Numbered from the stretch's first letter, positions 26,088 to 34,567 are shown. The stretch: 35,503 nucleotides of DNA from Prolixibacteraceae bacterium (GCA_019459485.1 JAIBEZ010000010.1:1-35503), one strand, 5' to 3'. The notes: generated by a model from the letters alone, not told the origin. Numbers and translations: made by a program.

Positions 26088-27770
26088 ATGAAGACGATAA
26101 AATACACATTATTTATACTGGTTGCTTTTTCCTTCTCGTTGCTGCATACAAGTTGCAAAGATGAGTTTGTAGAGATTAACAGCAACAGCAGTACTGTTTA
26201 TGAGGTTGATCCGGTGAGCTTCCTTTATAAAGTTCAGACAAGTACAAGGTCAAGTTCATGGGAATGGTATTATGACTACTATACAGCCCAAATGAGGTGG
26301 ATGCAGTATGGTTGCCGTGTGATTGGCAATACTCCTACAGTTTATACAATATGGAATCCCAATATTGGTGAACAGCGTTACCGCCTTTGTTGGTTGGATG
26401 CTGGTTCTTATATGCGCCATCTTGAGTATTATGTGAATACCAATATGCCCGATGAAGCTGATTCCTATTCGAATATTATTGAAGCTGCCAGGGTAAGCTT
26501 GATTTATCAGGGAATTATAACTTCAGACTTTCACGGATCGCTGGCTTATAAAGAGGGTTGGAATGCACGTTCAGGAGGCACAATTACTGAACCCAAATTT
26601 GATACTCAGCAAGAATTATATACCATTTGGGATGCAGAACTGAAAACAGCAGCAAATAAGTTTAAAACGAATACCAATCAGAAATCGATGGTTGGATACG
26701 ATATGGCTTATAACGGAGATGCTCAGGGATGGGTAAAAGCTGCCAACGCTCTTCGGTTGCGTATTGCATTGAGGCTGATGAAAAGAGATATGACCAAGGC
26801 CAAACAAATTGCATCAGAAGTATTGGCAGCAACTGCTGATATTCCTGCAAAAAATGACGATAGTTTTGTTTTTTGGCTGGAAGGAAAATACTCGGAGAAT
26901 GGTGATTATTATTCTATCAACGATTTGATCAGAGCTTCTAAAGGGATGATGGATTATTTAAATAAATACAATGATCCACGTCGCAGAATGTTCTTCAGGA
27001 TTAATAATTTAACTCCTGAAAATGTGGCCGAATACAATGCCGGATTGGCTGCCGATAAGCAAATTCCATTGACATGGGGCCGTTGGGAAGGTGGAACTGC
27101 AAACACACAGGCTGGCGCCGCTGACCGTAAATACGAAAGAAATGTTTTGGATCCATCGGGACGTGCAATAAGCATGCAAGCCGTGAATTTACCTCAGGTC
27201 AGAATATTTGCAGGATCGTATGATGGCGGATCTGGTGGAACATGGTTCCCCAATGTGACCTATGCTGATTTCTGTTTTATGGCTGCGGAGTTTGTCCTTA
27301 ACGGAGTTTCAAGCAGTAAAACTGCAGAGCAATGGTACACCGATGGCGTTCGTGGTTCTCTTGACATGTGGAATAAAGTGGGCGCTTTTTGTAAGATTCA
27401 TAACTATGAAGCGATGACTGAAGCCGAAATTACTGCATTTATGAATCAGGAGGATATTAAATGGAATCCTGCCAAAGGCTTGGAGCAAATTTACTCTCAG
27501 ACTTATATTGAACACTTCAAAAACTCAAACGAGGGATGGGCATTGTGGAAACGTACCGGTTATCCAACTACTTCGTCAATCGTTGCTTTAGAAGATGTTT
27601 ATGTTGGAGGTGTTAAGCAAAATATGCCTCGTCGTTCAAGGTTTACGGTTCCATTGGTCGGAACTTCAAACTACGAAAACATGAAGAAGCGCGTTGAAGA
27701 CATGGCGGCAGATCCTGATTTTGGTGATATGTCGAGTGAGTTTGGACGTATATGGTGGGATAAAAAATAG
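26088..27770 (+). CDS. SusD/RagB-family outer membrane lipoprotein (SusD-like_2 type)
   Basis: A 560-residue surface glycan-binding lipoprotein that acts as the lid of the SusC transporter. The lipobox LLHTSC puts the lipidated cysteine at residue 23. It is followed by KDEF, which fits the K-(D/E)2 lipoprotein export signal used by Bacteroidota to send lipoproteins to the cell surface. The sequence fits the SusD-like_2 subgroup: helical TPR-like parts with WVKAANALRLRIALRLMK (about 211-228), and the C-terminal EGWALWKRTGYPT typical of SusD folds. It is translationally close to susC. A hairpin follows 30 bp downstream of the stop. Confidence 0.93.
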   Translation: MKTIKYTLFILVAFSFSLLHTSCKDEFVEINSNSSTVYEVDPVSFLYKVQTSTRSSSWEWYYDYYTAQMRWMQYGCRVIGNTPTVYTIWNPNIGEQRYRLCWLDAGSYMRHLEYYVNTNMPDEADSYSNIIEAARVSLIYQGIITSDFHGSLAYKEGWNARSGGTITEPKFDTQQELYTIWDAELKTAANKFKTNTNQKSMVGYDMAYNGDAQGWVKAANALRLRIALRLMKRDMTKAKQIASEVLAATADIPAKNDDSFVFWLEGKYSENGDYYSINDLIRASKGMMDYLNKYNDPRRRMFFRINNLTPENVAEYNAGLAADKQIPLTWGRWEGGTANTQAGAADRKYERNVLDPSGRAISMQAVNLPQVRIFAGSYDGGSGGTWFPNVTYADFCFMAAEFVLNGVSSSKTAEQWYTDGVRGSLDMWNKVGAFCKIHNYEAMTEAEITAFMNQEDIKWNPAKGLEQIYSQTYIEHFKNSNEGWALWKRTGYPTTSSIVALEDVYVGGVKQNMPRRSRFTVPLVGTSNYENMKKRVEDMAADPDFGDMSSEFGRIWWDKK

Positions 27771-27799
27771 GTTGATTGTTTCTGAATTGAAACCTAAAA

Positions 27800-27833
27800 A
27801 GAAAGAGACTGTCATTCCCGACGGTCTCTTTCT
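27800..27833 (+). terminator. Hairpin between susD and the fucosidase gene (terminator or attenuator)
   Basis: AGAAAGAGAC pairs perfectly with GTCTCTTTCT, and the stem extends inward by GTC/GAC across a T-G pair. The T-rich part is in the stem itself and no T-run of note follows, so termination may be partial. That would reduce enzyme expression relative to the SusCD pair. Confidence 0.6.
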
Positions 27834-27919
27834 ATAATGTCCAAGCCGTTAGGCGACTATCAGGATTCCCTCTGGTAATATTTATTATATGTCTAGTTCA
27901 AAAATCTAAATATCCCAAC

Positions 27920-29401
27920 ATGAAAAGTAAGTTCATCCTTATTGTTTTATCATTATGGTTTGTCACTGCTCAGGCTCAGCTTGAGCATGAAGTTACTGGT
28001 TATGTATGGCCAACCGACCCGCTTGTTCTTGAAAAACTGGACCAATGGCAGGACATGAAATTTGGATTGCTCATGCACTGGGGGGCATACAGCCAGTGGG
28101 GTATCGTGGAATCATGGTCAATTTGTCCCGAGGATTATGGCTGGTGCGAACGTCGTAAAGGCAGTAATCCGAATGACTACAATACCTACCTGAAAGAATA
28201 TGAAAACCTTAAACTTTCTTTTAATCCGGTTGGTTTTGAGCCTGAACGCTGGGCCGAAGCTGCAAACCGGGCAGGAATGAAATATGTGGTTTTTACCACC
28301 AAACACCACGATGGCTTCAGTATGTTCGATTCAAAATACACCGATTATAAGGTAACCGATCCTGCCTGCCCTTTTCATGTTAATCCAAAAGCAAACATTA
28401 CAAAAGAGATATTCGACGCATTCCGTGAAAAGGGCTTGTGGGCCGGAGCTTATTTCTCAAAGCCCGACTGGAATTCGGATCATTACTGGGATCCTTATTT
28501 TCCTCCACTCGACCGGAATGTAAACTACGATCCTGAGCTTTATCCTGAAAAGTGGGAAAAGTTTGTTGATTTTACCCACAATCAAATTCTGGAATTGATG
28601 ACTGACTATGGAAAAGTTGATATTCTATGGCTCGATGGCGGATGGGTAAGCAAAAAATCTCCGGAACAGGTTAAAGCAAGTTATGAAAGGCGTACAGAAG
28701 GGATTGCTTCAGGTTTCCTGAAAAACCGTTCTGTCAACCAGGATATTCGCATGGATGAACTGGCTGCAAAAGCACGTGTGAAACAGCCCGGATTAATTGT
28801 TGTTGACCGTGCCGTTGAGGGACCCAATCAGAATTACCTGACGCCCGAAAATACCGTTCCCGGCGAGATGTTGCCCTATCCGTGGGAATCGTGCATCATT
28901 GCAGGTGGTGGCTGGTCGTGGGTGCCCGATGCAGCGTTTATGACTCCCCGAAAGGCGATCCACATGCTGGTTGATATTGTTGCCAAAGGTGGAAACCTTC
29001 TGTACAATATTGCTCCCGGTCCCGATGGCAAATGGCCTGAAGGGGCATACTCGCTGCTCGAAGCAATGGGCAAATGGATTGATGTAAATGGTGAAGCAAT
29101 TTATAGTACTAGGGCTGTTGCGCCATATAAATCGGGAAATATTTGTTTTACGCAGAACAAAACCACAAAATCGGTTTATGCAATTTATTTGCCTCAGGAG
29201 AATGAGAAGTCATTGCCTTCCGAAGTTATTGTAGAAGGCATCACGCCGGCACAAGGCACAAAAGTCGAATTGCTTGGCGTTTCCGGTTCACTGAAATGGC
29301 AGAAAACTGCAACAGGCTTCAAAATCTTTGTACCGACAAAACTTCAAAACAGTCCGCCTTGCGGCGAAGCATGGTCGTTTAAAATCCATACAATAAAATA
29401 A
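27920..29401 (+). CDS. GH29 alpha-L-fucosidase
   Basis: A retaining exo-fucosidase of 493 residues with a Sec signal peptide (about 1-20, TAQAQ). GH29 features in order are the active-site H53 in KFGLLMHWGAYSQWG, H129-H130 in FTTKHHDGFSMFDSKYTDYK (split family motif), AGAYFSKPDWNSDHYW, and D239 in KVDILWLDGGW as the expected nucleophile. The C-terminal part from about 400 is the usual beta-sandwich. It probably acts in the periplasm or on the surface. PNGase F-family coding starts 5 nt after its stop, so the two enzymes are made together. This supports a role in trimming fucose from N-glycans, possibly core or antenna fucose; linkage preference is not known. Confidence 0.93.
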   Translation: MKSKFILIVLSLWFVTAQAQLEHEVTGYVWPTDPLVLEKLDQWQDMKFGLLMHWGAYSQWGIVESWSICPEDYGWCERRKGSNPNDYNTYLKEYENLKLSFNPVGFEPERWAEAANRAGMKYVVFTTKHHDGFSMFDSKYTDYKVTDPACPFHVNPKANITKEIFDAFREKGLWAGAYFSKPDWNSDHYWDPYFPPLDRNVNYDPELYPEKWEKFVDFTHNQILELMTDYGKVDILWLDGGWVSKKSPEQVKASYERRTEGIASGFLKNRSVNQDIRMDELAAKARVKQPGLIVVDRAVEGPNQNYLTPENTVPGEMLPYPWESCIIAGGGWSWVPDAAFMTPRKAIHMLVDIVAKGGNLLYNIAPGPDGKWPEGAYSLLEAMGKWIDVNGEAIYSTRAVAPYKSGNICFTQNKTTKSVYAIYLPQENEKSLPSEVIVEGITPAQGTKVELLGVSGSLKWQKTATGFKIFVPTKLQNSPPCGEAWSFKIHTIK

Positions 29402-29406
29402 GGAAA

Positions 29407-31122
29407 ATGAGAAAACTATATCTGTTGGGCATATTGATTACCGTTGCAATAATTGGTAATGCAATACCCAAAACATATCCTGAAATTGTTAGTGTCAGCT
29501 ATCAAACCGTAGTCAATGGAAAAGCCCGCACCGGCGGACCTAAAACCATGTTGTTGTGTTCTCCGGTTGCCGCTAAATCGTGGACTGAAAATGATTCCAA
29601 AAAGCTACTGCCCACAGTAGCCAAGGAAACGAGTTACATTGATTTCACGCAGAAGAAAACATTTCAGGTAGCCAGGTTTTCTGATGGAAAAGTAATTAAT
29701 ACTCCTTTGGAATTTTCGGAATATCCGGTGTTTACCGAAACCGGTGAAACCGCAGTTATTCTGGGCTATAACTGCAAACACCTCAAAACTTCGTTGCGTT
29801 CAAATTCGATCGATATTTGGTACACTACCGAAACCGGAACAAAAGGAACGCCTGCAATGGCTTATGGAATTCCTGATGGGCTGGTGTTAAAAATTGTCAG
29901 GAATGGTAACTATGAGATTTCAGCCACCGAAGTAAAACTGCTGAAAAAGAAAGATACCGAACAAATCCTTCCTGATGAGATGGGCGAAAGCCTTGAATTA
30001 CCGCTTTACAAACACCGGATCACCGAAAATCTGATTACCACTGTAAATGTTTTCACCAGCGAACAAATTAGTTTTGGAAATGAAATCGAAAATCCGACAG
30101 ACACAGAATCAGAGAAAACATTCAAATATTCAGCAGGAACAGTTATCCTGAAAAAAGTAAAACTGCCGGTTGTTCCTGATGATACCCAGTTGTTTGTCGA
30201 GTTGTACCAGCATTCAAATGGCGATGCTTACGACCGCACCGGCTCCGTATTTGTAATTCCGGAAGACAAAGAACAGTCGTTTCTGGATGGACTGAGAAAT
30301 GGAACTACAAGTTTACCTGTGTTTCAGGCAAAAAACGGAAAATCCTACCAGGGAGTTGTTGCAACCGAAAGCTTTTCGCCAATTGTAGAAGTTTTGCGCT
30401 TTTTTACTTCATTCGGTATTGGGCAGTTCAACGATAAAGTGACTGTTTATGGGCAGCAATGGGAAGATTCCACTTTGTTCAAGCAGGATGTTTCGGAATT
30501 GTTACCAGTGCTTCAGGGCGAACGCTGGATTGGTGTTTTTATAGGCAATTACGATAAAGGTGGACACAAAGCGAGCCTGAAGTTGAAATATTACCCCGGA
30601 AGTATGGAAGTGTCGGACAAGCCAGCTAAAAAATACTGGATCATGCCGCTTTTCAATACCCTGAATGTGATGGAAATGTCGGGACAGGAATACGGAACCA
30701 TGTTCGAAAACGATTCGCTGAAGGTTGATTTCGAAGTTCCTTCAGGAGTGAAAAATGTGCAGATGCGCTACATCACAACCGGTCATGGCGGTTGGGGTGG
30801 GGGCGACGAATTCAACCAGAAAATGAATACTGTTTTGCTCGATGGAAATATCTTGTTTCAGTTTACGCCATGGCGAAGCGATTGCGCGACCTTCAGGAAT
30901 CACAATCCTGCCTCCGGAAATTTCTGGAATGGCATAACTTCCAGCGATTACAGCCGCTCCGGATGGTGTCCCGGAACTGCGACAAATCCGGTTTTTTACC
31001 CAATTTCAAATTTAGAACCGGGGAAACACCAGGTGAAAGTGGCAATTCCGCTTGGGAAAAGTGAAGGCGGCAGTTTCAGCGCATGGAATGTTTCAGGAAT
31101 GTTGATAGGAGAGTATGAATAA
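29407..31122 (+). CDS. PNGase F-family peptide:N-glycosidase with extra N-terminal domain
   Basis: A 571-residue exported amidase (signal peptide about 1-19) expected to cut N-glycans from asparagine of glycoproteins. The catalytic half (about 210-571) shows VELYQHSNGDAYDRTGSVFV, with D276 matching PNGase F Asp60. It continues with ITTGHGGWGGGDEFNQK, where E468 matches Glu206. SDCATFR, PASGNFWN, SRSGWCPGTATNPV and IPLGKSEGGSFSAWNVSG follow. The position of PNGase F Glu118 falls in NYDKGGHKAS and is not Glu. Residues of about 25-185 form another domain: ILGYNCKHLKT, DIWYTTETG, YGIPDGLVLKIVRNGNYE. This resembles the GLPGLI family and may correspond to the N-terminal bowl-like domain of type II PNGases. 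It is the last gene of the glycan locus. Confidence 0.9.
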   Translation: MRKLYLLGILITVAIIGNAIPKTYPEIVSVSYQTVVNGKARTGGPKTMLLCSPVAAKSWTENDSKKLLPTVAKETSYIDFTQKKTFQVARFSDGKVINTPLEFSEYPVFTETGETAVILGYNCKHLKTSLRSNSIDIWYTTETGTKGTPAMAYGIPDGLVLKIVRNGNYEISATEVKLLKKKDTEQILPDEMGESLELPLYKHRITENLITTVNVFTSEQISFGNEIENPTDTESEKTFKYSAGTVILKKVKLPVVPDDTQLFVELYQHSNGDAYDRTGSVFVIPEDKEQSFLDGLRNGTTSLPVFQAKNGKSYQGVVATESFSPIVEVLRFFTSFGIGQFNDKVTVYGQQWEDSTLFKQDVSELLPVLQGERWIGVFIGNYDKGGHKASLKLKYYPGSMEVSDKPAKKYWIMPLFNTLNVMEMSGQEYGTMFENDSLKVDFEVPSGVKNVQMRYITTGHGGWGGGDEFNQKMNTVLLDGNILFQFTPWRSDCATFRNHNPASGNFWNGITSSDYSRSGWCPGTATNPVFYPISNLEPGKHQVKVAIPLGKSEGGSFSAWNVSGMLIGEYE

Positions 31123-31224
31123 CGAAGTGGTCAGTGTTCAGTCTCAGTTGGCAGCCCTGCCCCCTGCTCCATGCTCCTTGCCAAAATAAAATCAGCAGTT
31201 CGCATGAAATGGCCTAAAAAATTG

Positions 31225-31232
31225 TATTTTTG
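31225..31232 (+). promoter_or_regulatory. Promoter -7 element of ssrA
   Basis: TATTTTTG matches TAnnTTTG and ends 14 bp before the mature 5' end of tmRNA, a proper distance for transcription start. No good TTTG is seen 19 nt upstream. Confidence 0.5.
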
Positions 31233-31246
31233 CAGTCCTTAATACC

Positions 31247-31640
31247 GGGGCTGACTGGTTTTGACAGCGGGTAGAAGAGGTATGTAAGCATGTCGGGCCT
31301 TGATCGCACAGCCCGTTAACTCGGCGTTCAAAATTCAATTGGCGAAAACAACTACGCTCTTGCTGCGTAACCGAACTAAGTAGGTTACACTTCATTCCGG
31401 TATTAGATACTGGAACGGGACATCGCCCGGGTGCTACTTCCCTGAAGCGGCCCGATCAGGCGGTGCAAATAAATCGGGGATAGTGGAAGTGATGCTTCGG
31501 AACTTCTGCAAAATTAAGAAGCTAAGGTAAAAGTCGGTGGCCCTGATCCAGCTTTTATTCGAAAACCAAGTCTGGGGATAAACATGTAGAAGGCATATTG
31601 CTTCCTCGTTTGGACGCGGGTTCGATTCCCGCCAGCTCCA
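31247..31640 (+). ncRNA. ssrA: Transfer-messenger RNA (tmRNA)
   Basis: A one-piece tmRNA that rescues stalled ribosomes and tags their products. The 5' end GGGGCTG pairs with CAGCTCC near the 3' end (31633-31639) to form the acceptor stem, with A31640 as discriminator. The T arm is GCGGG-TTCGATT-CCCGC. The tag frame at 31341-31370 reads (G)ENNYALAA then stop, counting GGC as resume codon, which agrees with Bacteroidota tags. Only the first C of CCA is encoded, so the CCA end must be added. Several pseudoknot-like complementary stretches lie between tag and tRNA-like domain. A strong terminator follows at 31665. Confidence 0.97.
31605..31640 (+). other. Likely attachment site (attL) of an integrated island in ssrA 3' end
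   Basis: The 3' end of ssrA, which includes the T arm, is a well-known target of tyrosine integrases. An integrase gene starts 240 bp downstream, facing away from ssrA, with AT-rich accessory genes after it. The matching right-hand copy is not in the window. A direct repeat CATCAAAGCA (31656-31665 and 31707-31716) flanks the terminator and could be an integrase arm site. Confidence 0.5.
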
Positions 31641-31664
31641 CTTTTTCAAAATGCACATCAAAGC

Positions 31665-31704
31665 AAACTCCTGTAAATACCACGTTTACAGGAGTTTTTT
31701 GTTT
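31665..31704 (+). terminator. Intrinsic terminator of ssrA
   Basis: AAACTCCTGTAAA pairs perfectly over 13 bp with TTTACAGGAGTTT around a 7-nt loop, followed by a T-rich tract. It lies 25 bp after the tmRNA 3' end. Confidence 0.9.
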
Positions 31705-31881
31705 TTCATCAAAGCATATAAATGCAATTTTATGCATATGCAAAGGTGGAAAAAAGGGGGAATTAAGAATTTATAAAAAGTCCCCCTTTTAAACTTCTTT
31801 TTCATTGATTTGCAGTGTTTTGCGTTTCAGGTTCTTTCATCAGATATCTACATTTACAAACAAGATCTAAAAGATTTTAAG

Positions 31882-33105
31882 ATGAAAAAACAAGAAAGAT
31901 TTTCAATTCGATTTTTTGCACGCAAAGGGAAAAGCGTAAAAACAGATGAGTCACCTTTGTCTATGCGGATTACAGTGAATGGTGAACGCATTGAAATGTC
32001 ACTTAGTCGGTATGTAATTGATCGTCTATGGCATGAGAAACTACAAAAATGTGAAGGTAATTCTAAAGAGGCAAAAGCGATTAATGGATTTATTGAAGCA
32101 ACTACATTTAGATTGAATGACATTCGCCAAAGGTTGATTATTGAAGGAAAGGCGATCTCTGCCGACCTAATTAAAACAAGGTATAAGGGATTACCAGATG
32201 CAGATGAAATTCATAAGCCTTCTATTTTGGAACTTTATGAAATACATAACAATAAATTGAAAGAGCTTATTGATATTGACATTGCTCAGGCTACTTATAA
32301 AAGACACAGAACTTCAAAAAGTCATGTTGCAACTTTTATTAAATATCAATATGGACAGGATGATTTGGAACTTGACCGGATTGATTATAAATTCTTAAGC
32401 GACTATGAACATTATTTTAAAGTTGTAAGAAAATGCAATCACAATTCTACGATGAAATATATCAAGAATTTAGGGAAAGTTATTCGCTTAGGCTTGGCAG
32501 AAGATTATATAACTAAAAATCCATTCGATAAATTCAAACTTACCTACAAAACAGTCCAACGGGATATTTTGACTATTGAGGAGGTTGATAAACTGGTGAA
32601 ATTGAAAATTCCGGAAGAACGTTTAGATCGGGTTAGAGATCTTTTTGTTTTTTGCATTTACACCGGATTGGCTTTTGTTGATGTGACCAATTTGAAAATG
32701 GAACATTTGGTAAAAACTAACGAAGGGACCACCTGGATTAAGAACTCGCGATTTAAAACCAGTGTATCTTTTTTAATTCCACTTTTGGCCATTCCTCAGC
32801 GATTAGTTAAAAAGTATGATTGTTTTATCAAGCGCAGTATTGATGGTTCTGTAATGCCCACATTAAGCAATCAGAAATACAATTCCTATTTGAAGGAGTT
32901 AGCAATCAGAGCAAAAGTTTCAAAAAACCTGACTTCTCATTTGGCCAGACATACTTTTGCAACAACTATCACCCTAAACGAAGGGGTGCCATTAGAGGTA
33001 GTGTCTAAAATGCTCGGGCATTCTGACACAAAAACCACTCAGATTTATGCAAAGATTCAAGAAAAAGCAATAATGAACGGTATGAAAAATTTAATGCATA
33101 AATGA
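31882..33105 (+). CDS. Tyrosine recombinase/integrase, Bacteroidetes (IntDOT-like) type
   Basis: A 407-residue site-specific recombinase. The N-terminal arm-binding part (about 5-105) is the Bacteroidetes integrase type, beginning KQERFSIRFFARKGK. A SAM-like core-binding domain (about 113-215) and the catalytic domain follow. Catalytic residues seen are K292 (RFKTSVSF), H353 and R356 (TSHLARHTFAT), H380 (LGHSDTKTT), and the nucleophile Y389 (QIYAKI). The first arginine of the usual R-K-H-R-H-Y set is missing: TGLAFVDV has A264 where TGLR is expected, a substitution also known in IntDOT-like enzymes. The ATG at 31882 is chosen because the family's N-terminus starts there. It very likely inserted the island at ssrA. 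Confidence 0.93.
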   Translation: MKKQERFSIRFFARKGKSVKTDESPLSMRITVNGERIEMSLSRYVIDRLWHEKLQKCEGNSKEAKAINGFIEATTFRLNDIRQRLIIEGKAISADLIKTRYKGLPDADEIHKPSILELYEIHNNKLKELIDIDIAQATYKRHRTSKSHVATFIKYQYGQDDLELDRIDYKFLSDYEHYFKVVRKCNHNSTMKYIKNLGKVIRLGLAEDYITKNPFDKFKLTYKTVQRDILTIEEVDKLVKLKIPEERLDRVRDLFVFCIYTGLAFVDVTNLKMEHLVKTNEGTTWIKNSRFKTSVSFLIPLLAIPQRLVKKYDCFIKRSIDGSVMPTLSNQKYNSYLKELAIRAKVSKNLTSHLARHTFATTITLNEGVPLEVVSKMLGHSDTKTTQIYAKIQEKAIMNGMKNLMHK

Positions 33106-33164
33106 GAAAATCTAAAAATAAGGGGAAAGGTTAAACAAATTAACTCTTCCGTTTAAGTTCATTA

Positions 33165-33216
33165 GTCCTGCTTTTCGGATATTTGTTTCAAATTCTGAAA
33201 AGCAGGACGTTTTCTT
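33165..33216 (+). terminator. Terminator hairpin after the integrase gene
   Basis: GTCCTGCTTTTC pairs perfectly over 12 bp with GAAAAGCAGGAC around a 20-nt loop and is followed by GTTTTCTTT. It lies 60 bp after the integrase stop. Confidence 0.7.
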
Positions 33217-33336
33217 TGAGCCCAAGGTTCTTCCCGCAAATAAAATCTAGAAAATGTCACTATTCTTTGGGTATTATGTTCTATCTTAGCCCTTTTTAAA
33301 AATCAATATCCTTGTTTTGAAATCATTCCATATAGA

Positions 33337-33510
33337 ATGAACAATATCACCAATTGCGGAGCAGTATTAACCGCTTATAGAAAATTACAATACACAGACT
33401 TTGAGCAAACTGAAATTAATGAGCTAACAAGTGCATTGTTGAAATAATGGGAGTTAGATACTTTAGCGATGGTTATGATTTATGAGCATTTTCGGGAATT
33501 AATAAATTGA
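33337..33510 (+). pseudogene. Small degenerate ORF with one in-frame stop
   Basis: From ATG 33337 the frame reads 36 codons (MNNITNCGAVLTAYRKLQYT ..., ending SALLK) to TAA at 33445-33447. It then continues in the same frame for 20 more codons (WELDTLAMVMIYEHFRELIN) to TGA at 33508-33510, 3 bp before the WYL gene. Both halves look protein-like, with a regular helical pattern, so a 57-codon gene interrupted by one nonsense change is likely; it could also be the tail of a larger lost gene. I do not recognise it. The rest of the 33106-33513 gap holds only the terminator above. Confidence 0.4.
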
Positions 33511-33513
33511 GTT

Positions 33514-34518
33514 ATGTCAAAAAACAAAGAAGCATTAAAAAGATACCGAATTATTCACAATATTTTACGAAGAGGTGGAAAACACAAAACTAGTAGGATA
33601 GTTGAAATTTGTAATGATGCAGGAATTCCCGTTAAACTCCGAACTATTCAAACAGACCTTAAAGATTTAGCTGAAGATACTGAATTAGGTTTCTATTTAC
33701 CTATTGTAAAAGATGAAAGTACCAAAACATATTTCTATTCAGAAATTCCGAACAATATCTTTCCATCTTTAGAATTAGAACCAGAAGAAATAACCGCTTT
33801 ACTTTTTTATGCAAAAACTGTTAGTCAATATAAAGAATATCCTATTTTCAAAGAAATTACGAATGCTGTTCAAAAAGTATTTGATAATTCAAATATTGAC
33901 CCAGAATTAAAAGAACTATTTGAAAAAGAAACATTACTCGAAACTGAAAAACATCCACAAATAGGAGGAATAGAGTTAATTGCAGATATTTTAGAGGCAA
34001 TATCCAAAAAGGAAATTATTGAAATTGAATATCAGAAGTTTGATGATGTAATTAAGTGTCATAGACTTAAACCCATTCTTTTAAAAGAGGATAAACAACT
34101 TTGGTATATTATAGGAATAAATGTTAAGCATGATAGACTTATTACTTTTGCATTAGATAGAATTGTTGATGTAACTATAACCGGAGAATTATTCGATGAA
34201 GTTCCTTTCGATAGTAAAGAATACTTTAAATACTCTTTTGGTATCACAGTTACAGAAGAAGATCCTATTGATGTTATTATTTCATTTAATCCTGAACAAG
34301 GAAATTATCTCAAAACATTACCTATCCATCCTTCTCAAACAGTTTTAGAAGATGTAGAGGGTAAATTTGTCATCCAAGTTTCAGTTAGACCATCGTATGA
34401 ATTTTATTCTAAAATATACAGTTATGGGAGTTCAGCTACTATTTTATCTCCAGAATCAATTCGAGAAAAATTTATACAAACTTTTACTGAGGCCTTAAGT
34501 CGCTATAATACAATCTAA
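33514..34518 (+). CDS. WYL-domain transcriptional regulator
   Basis: A 334-residue regulator. The N-terminal helix-turn-helix (about 5-55) includes RYRIIHNILRRGGKHKTSRI and KLRTIQTDLKDL, typical of the HTH of DeoR/YafY-like WYL proteins. The WYL domain (about 150-225) has IIEIEYQK, HRLKPILLKEDKQLWYIIG (W-Y-I in place of W-Y-L at 197-199) and FALDRIVDV. A C-terminal WCX-like part ends the protein. WYL proteins sense nucleic acid or nucleotide ligands and often repress defence loci, for example BrxR and CapW. Here it precedes, on the same strand, a ubiquitin-like operon with an inverted repeat between them, so it is a likely regulator of that operon. Confidence 0.88.
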   Translation: MSKNKEALKRYRIIHNILRRGGKHKTSRIVEICNDAGIPVKLRTIQTDLKDLAEDTELGFYLPIVKDESTKTYFYSEIPNNIFPSLELEPEEITALLFYAKTVSQYKEYPIFKEITNAVQKVFDNSNIDPELKELFEKETLLETEKHPQIGGIELIADILEAISKKEIIEIEYQKFDDVIKCHRLKPILLKEDKQLWYIIGINVKHDRLITFALDRIVDVTITGELFDEVPFDSKEYFKYSFGITVTEEDPIDVIISFNPEQGNYLKTLPIHPSQTVLEDVEGKFVIQVSVRPSYEFYSKIYSYGSSATILSPESIREKFIQTFTEALSRYNTI

Positions 34519-34544
34519 TAGAAATAAATTTTAAATTATTTTTT

Positions 34545-34567
34545 ATGACGCAAGTAGGGTGCGTCAT
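34545..34567. promoter_or_regulatory. Perfect 8-7-8 inverted repeat, candidate operator
   Basis: ATGACGCA-agtaggg-TGCGTCAT lies in the 102-bp gap between the WYL gene and the multiubiquitin-type gene. The repeat is preceded by a T-run rather than followed by one, which makes it a poor plus-strand terminator and a better protein-binding site. The WYL regulator next door is the natural candidate to bind it. A direct repeat TAACGT occurs further downstream, before the next start codon. Confidence 0.5.

Noticed and set aside
31605-31641. A separate tRNA gene before the integrase
   Set aside because: The T arm and acceptor belong to the tmRNA; no anticodon arm is present, and the tag ORF and 5' acceptor half confirm ssrA.
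31434-31743. Minus-strand open frames over ssrA, including one reading KVELAGIEPASKRGS
   Set aside because: They are translations of the tmRNA gene and its flank; this peptide is a known artefact of tRNA-like sequences in Bacteroidota annotation.
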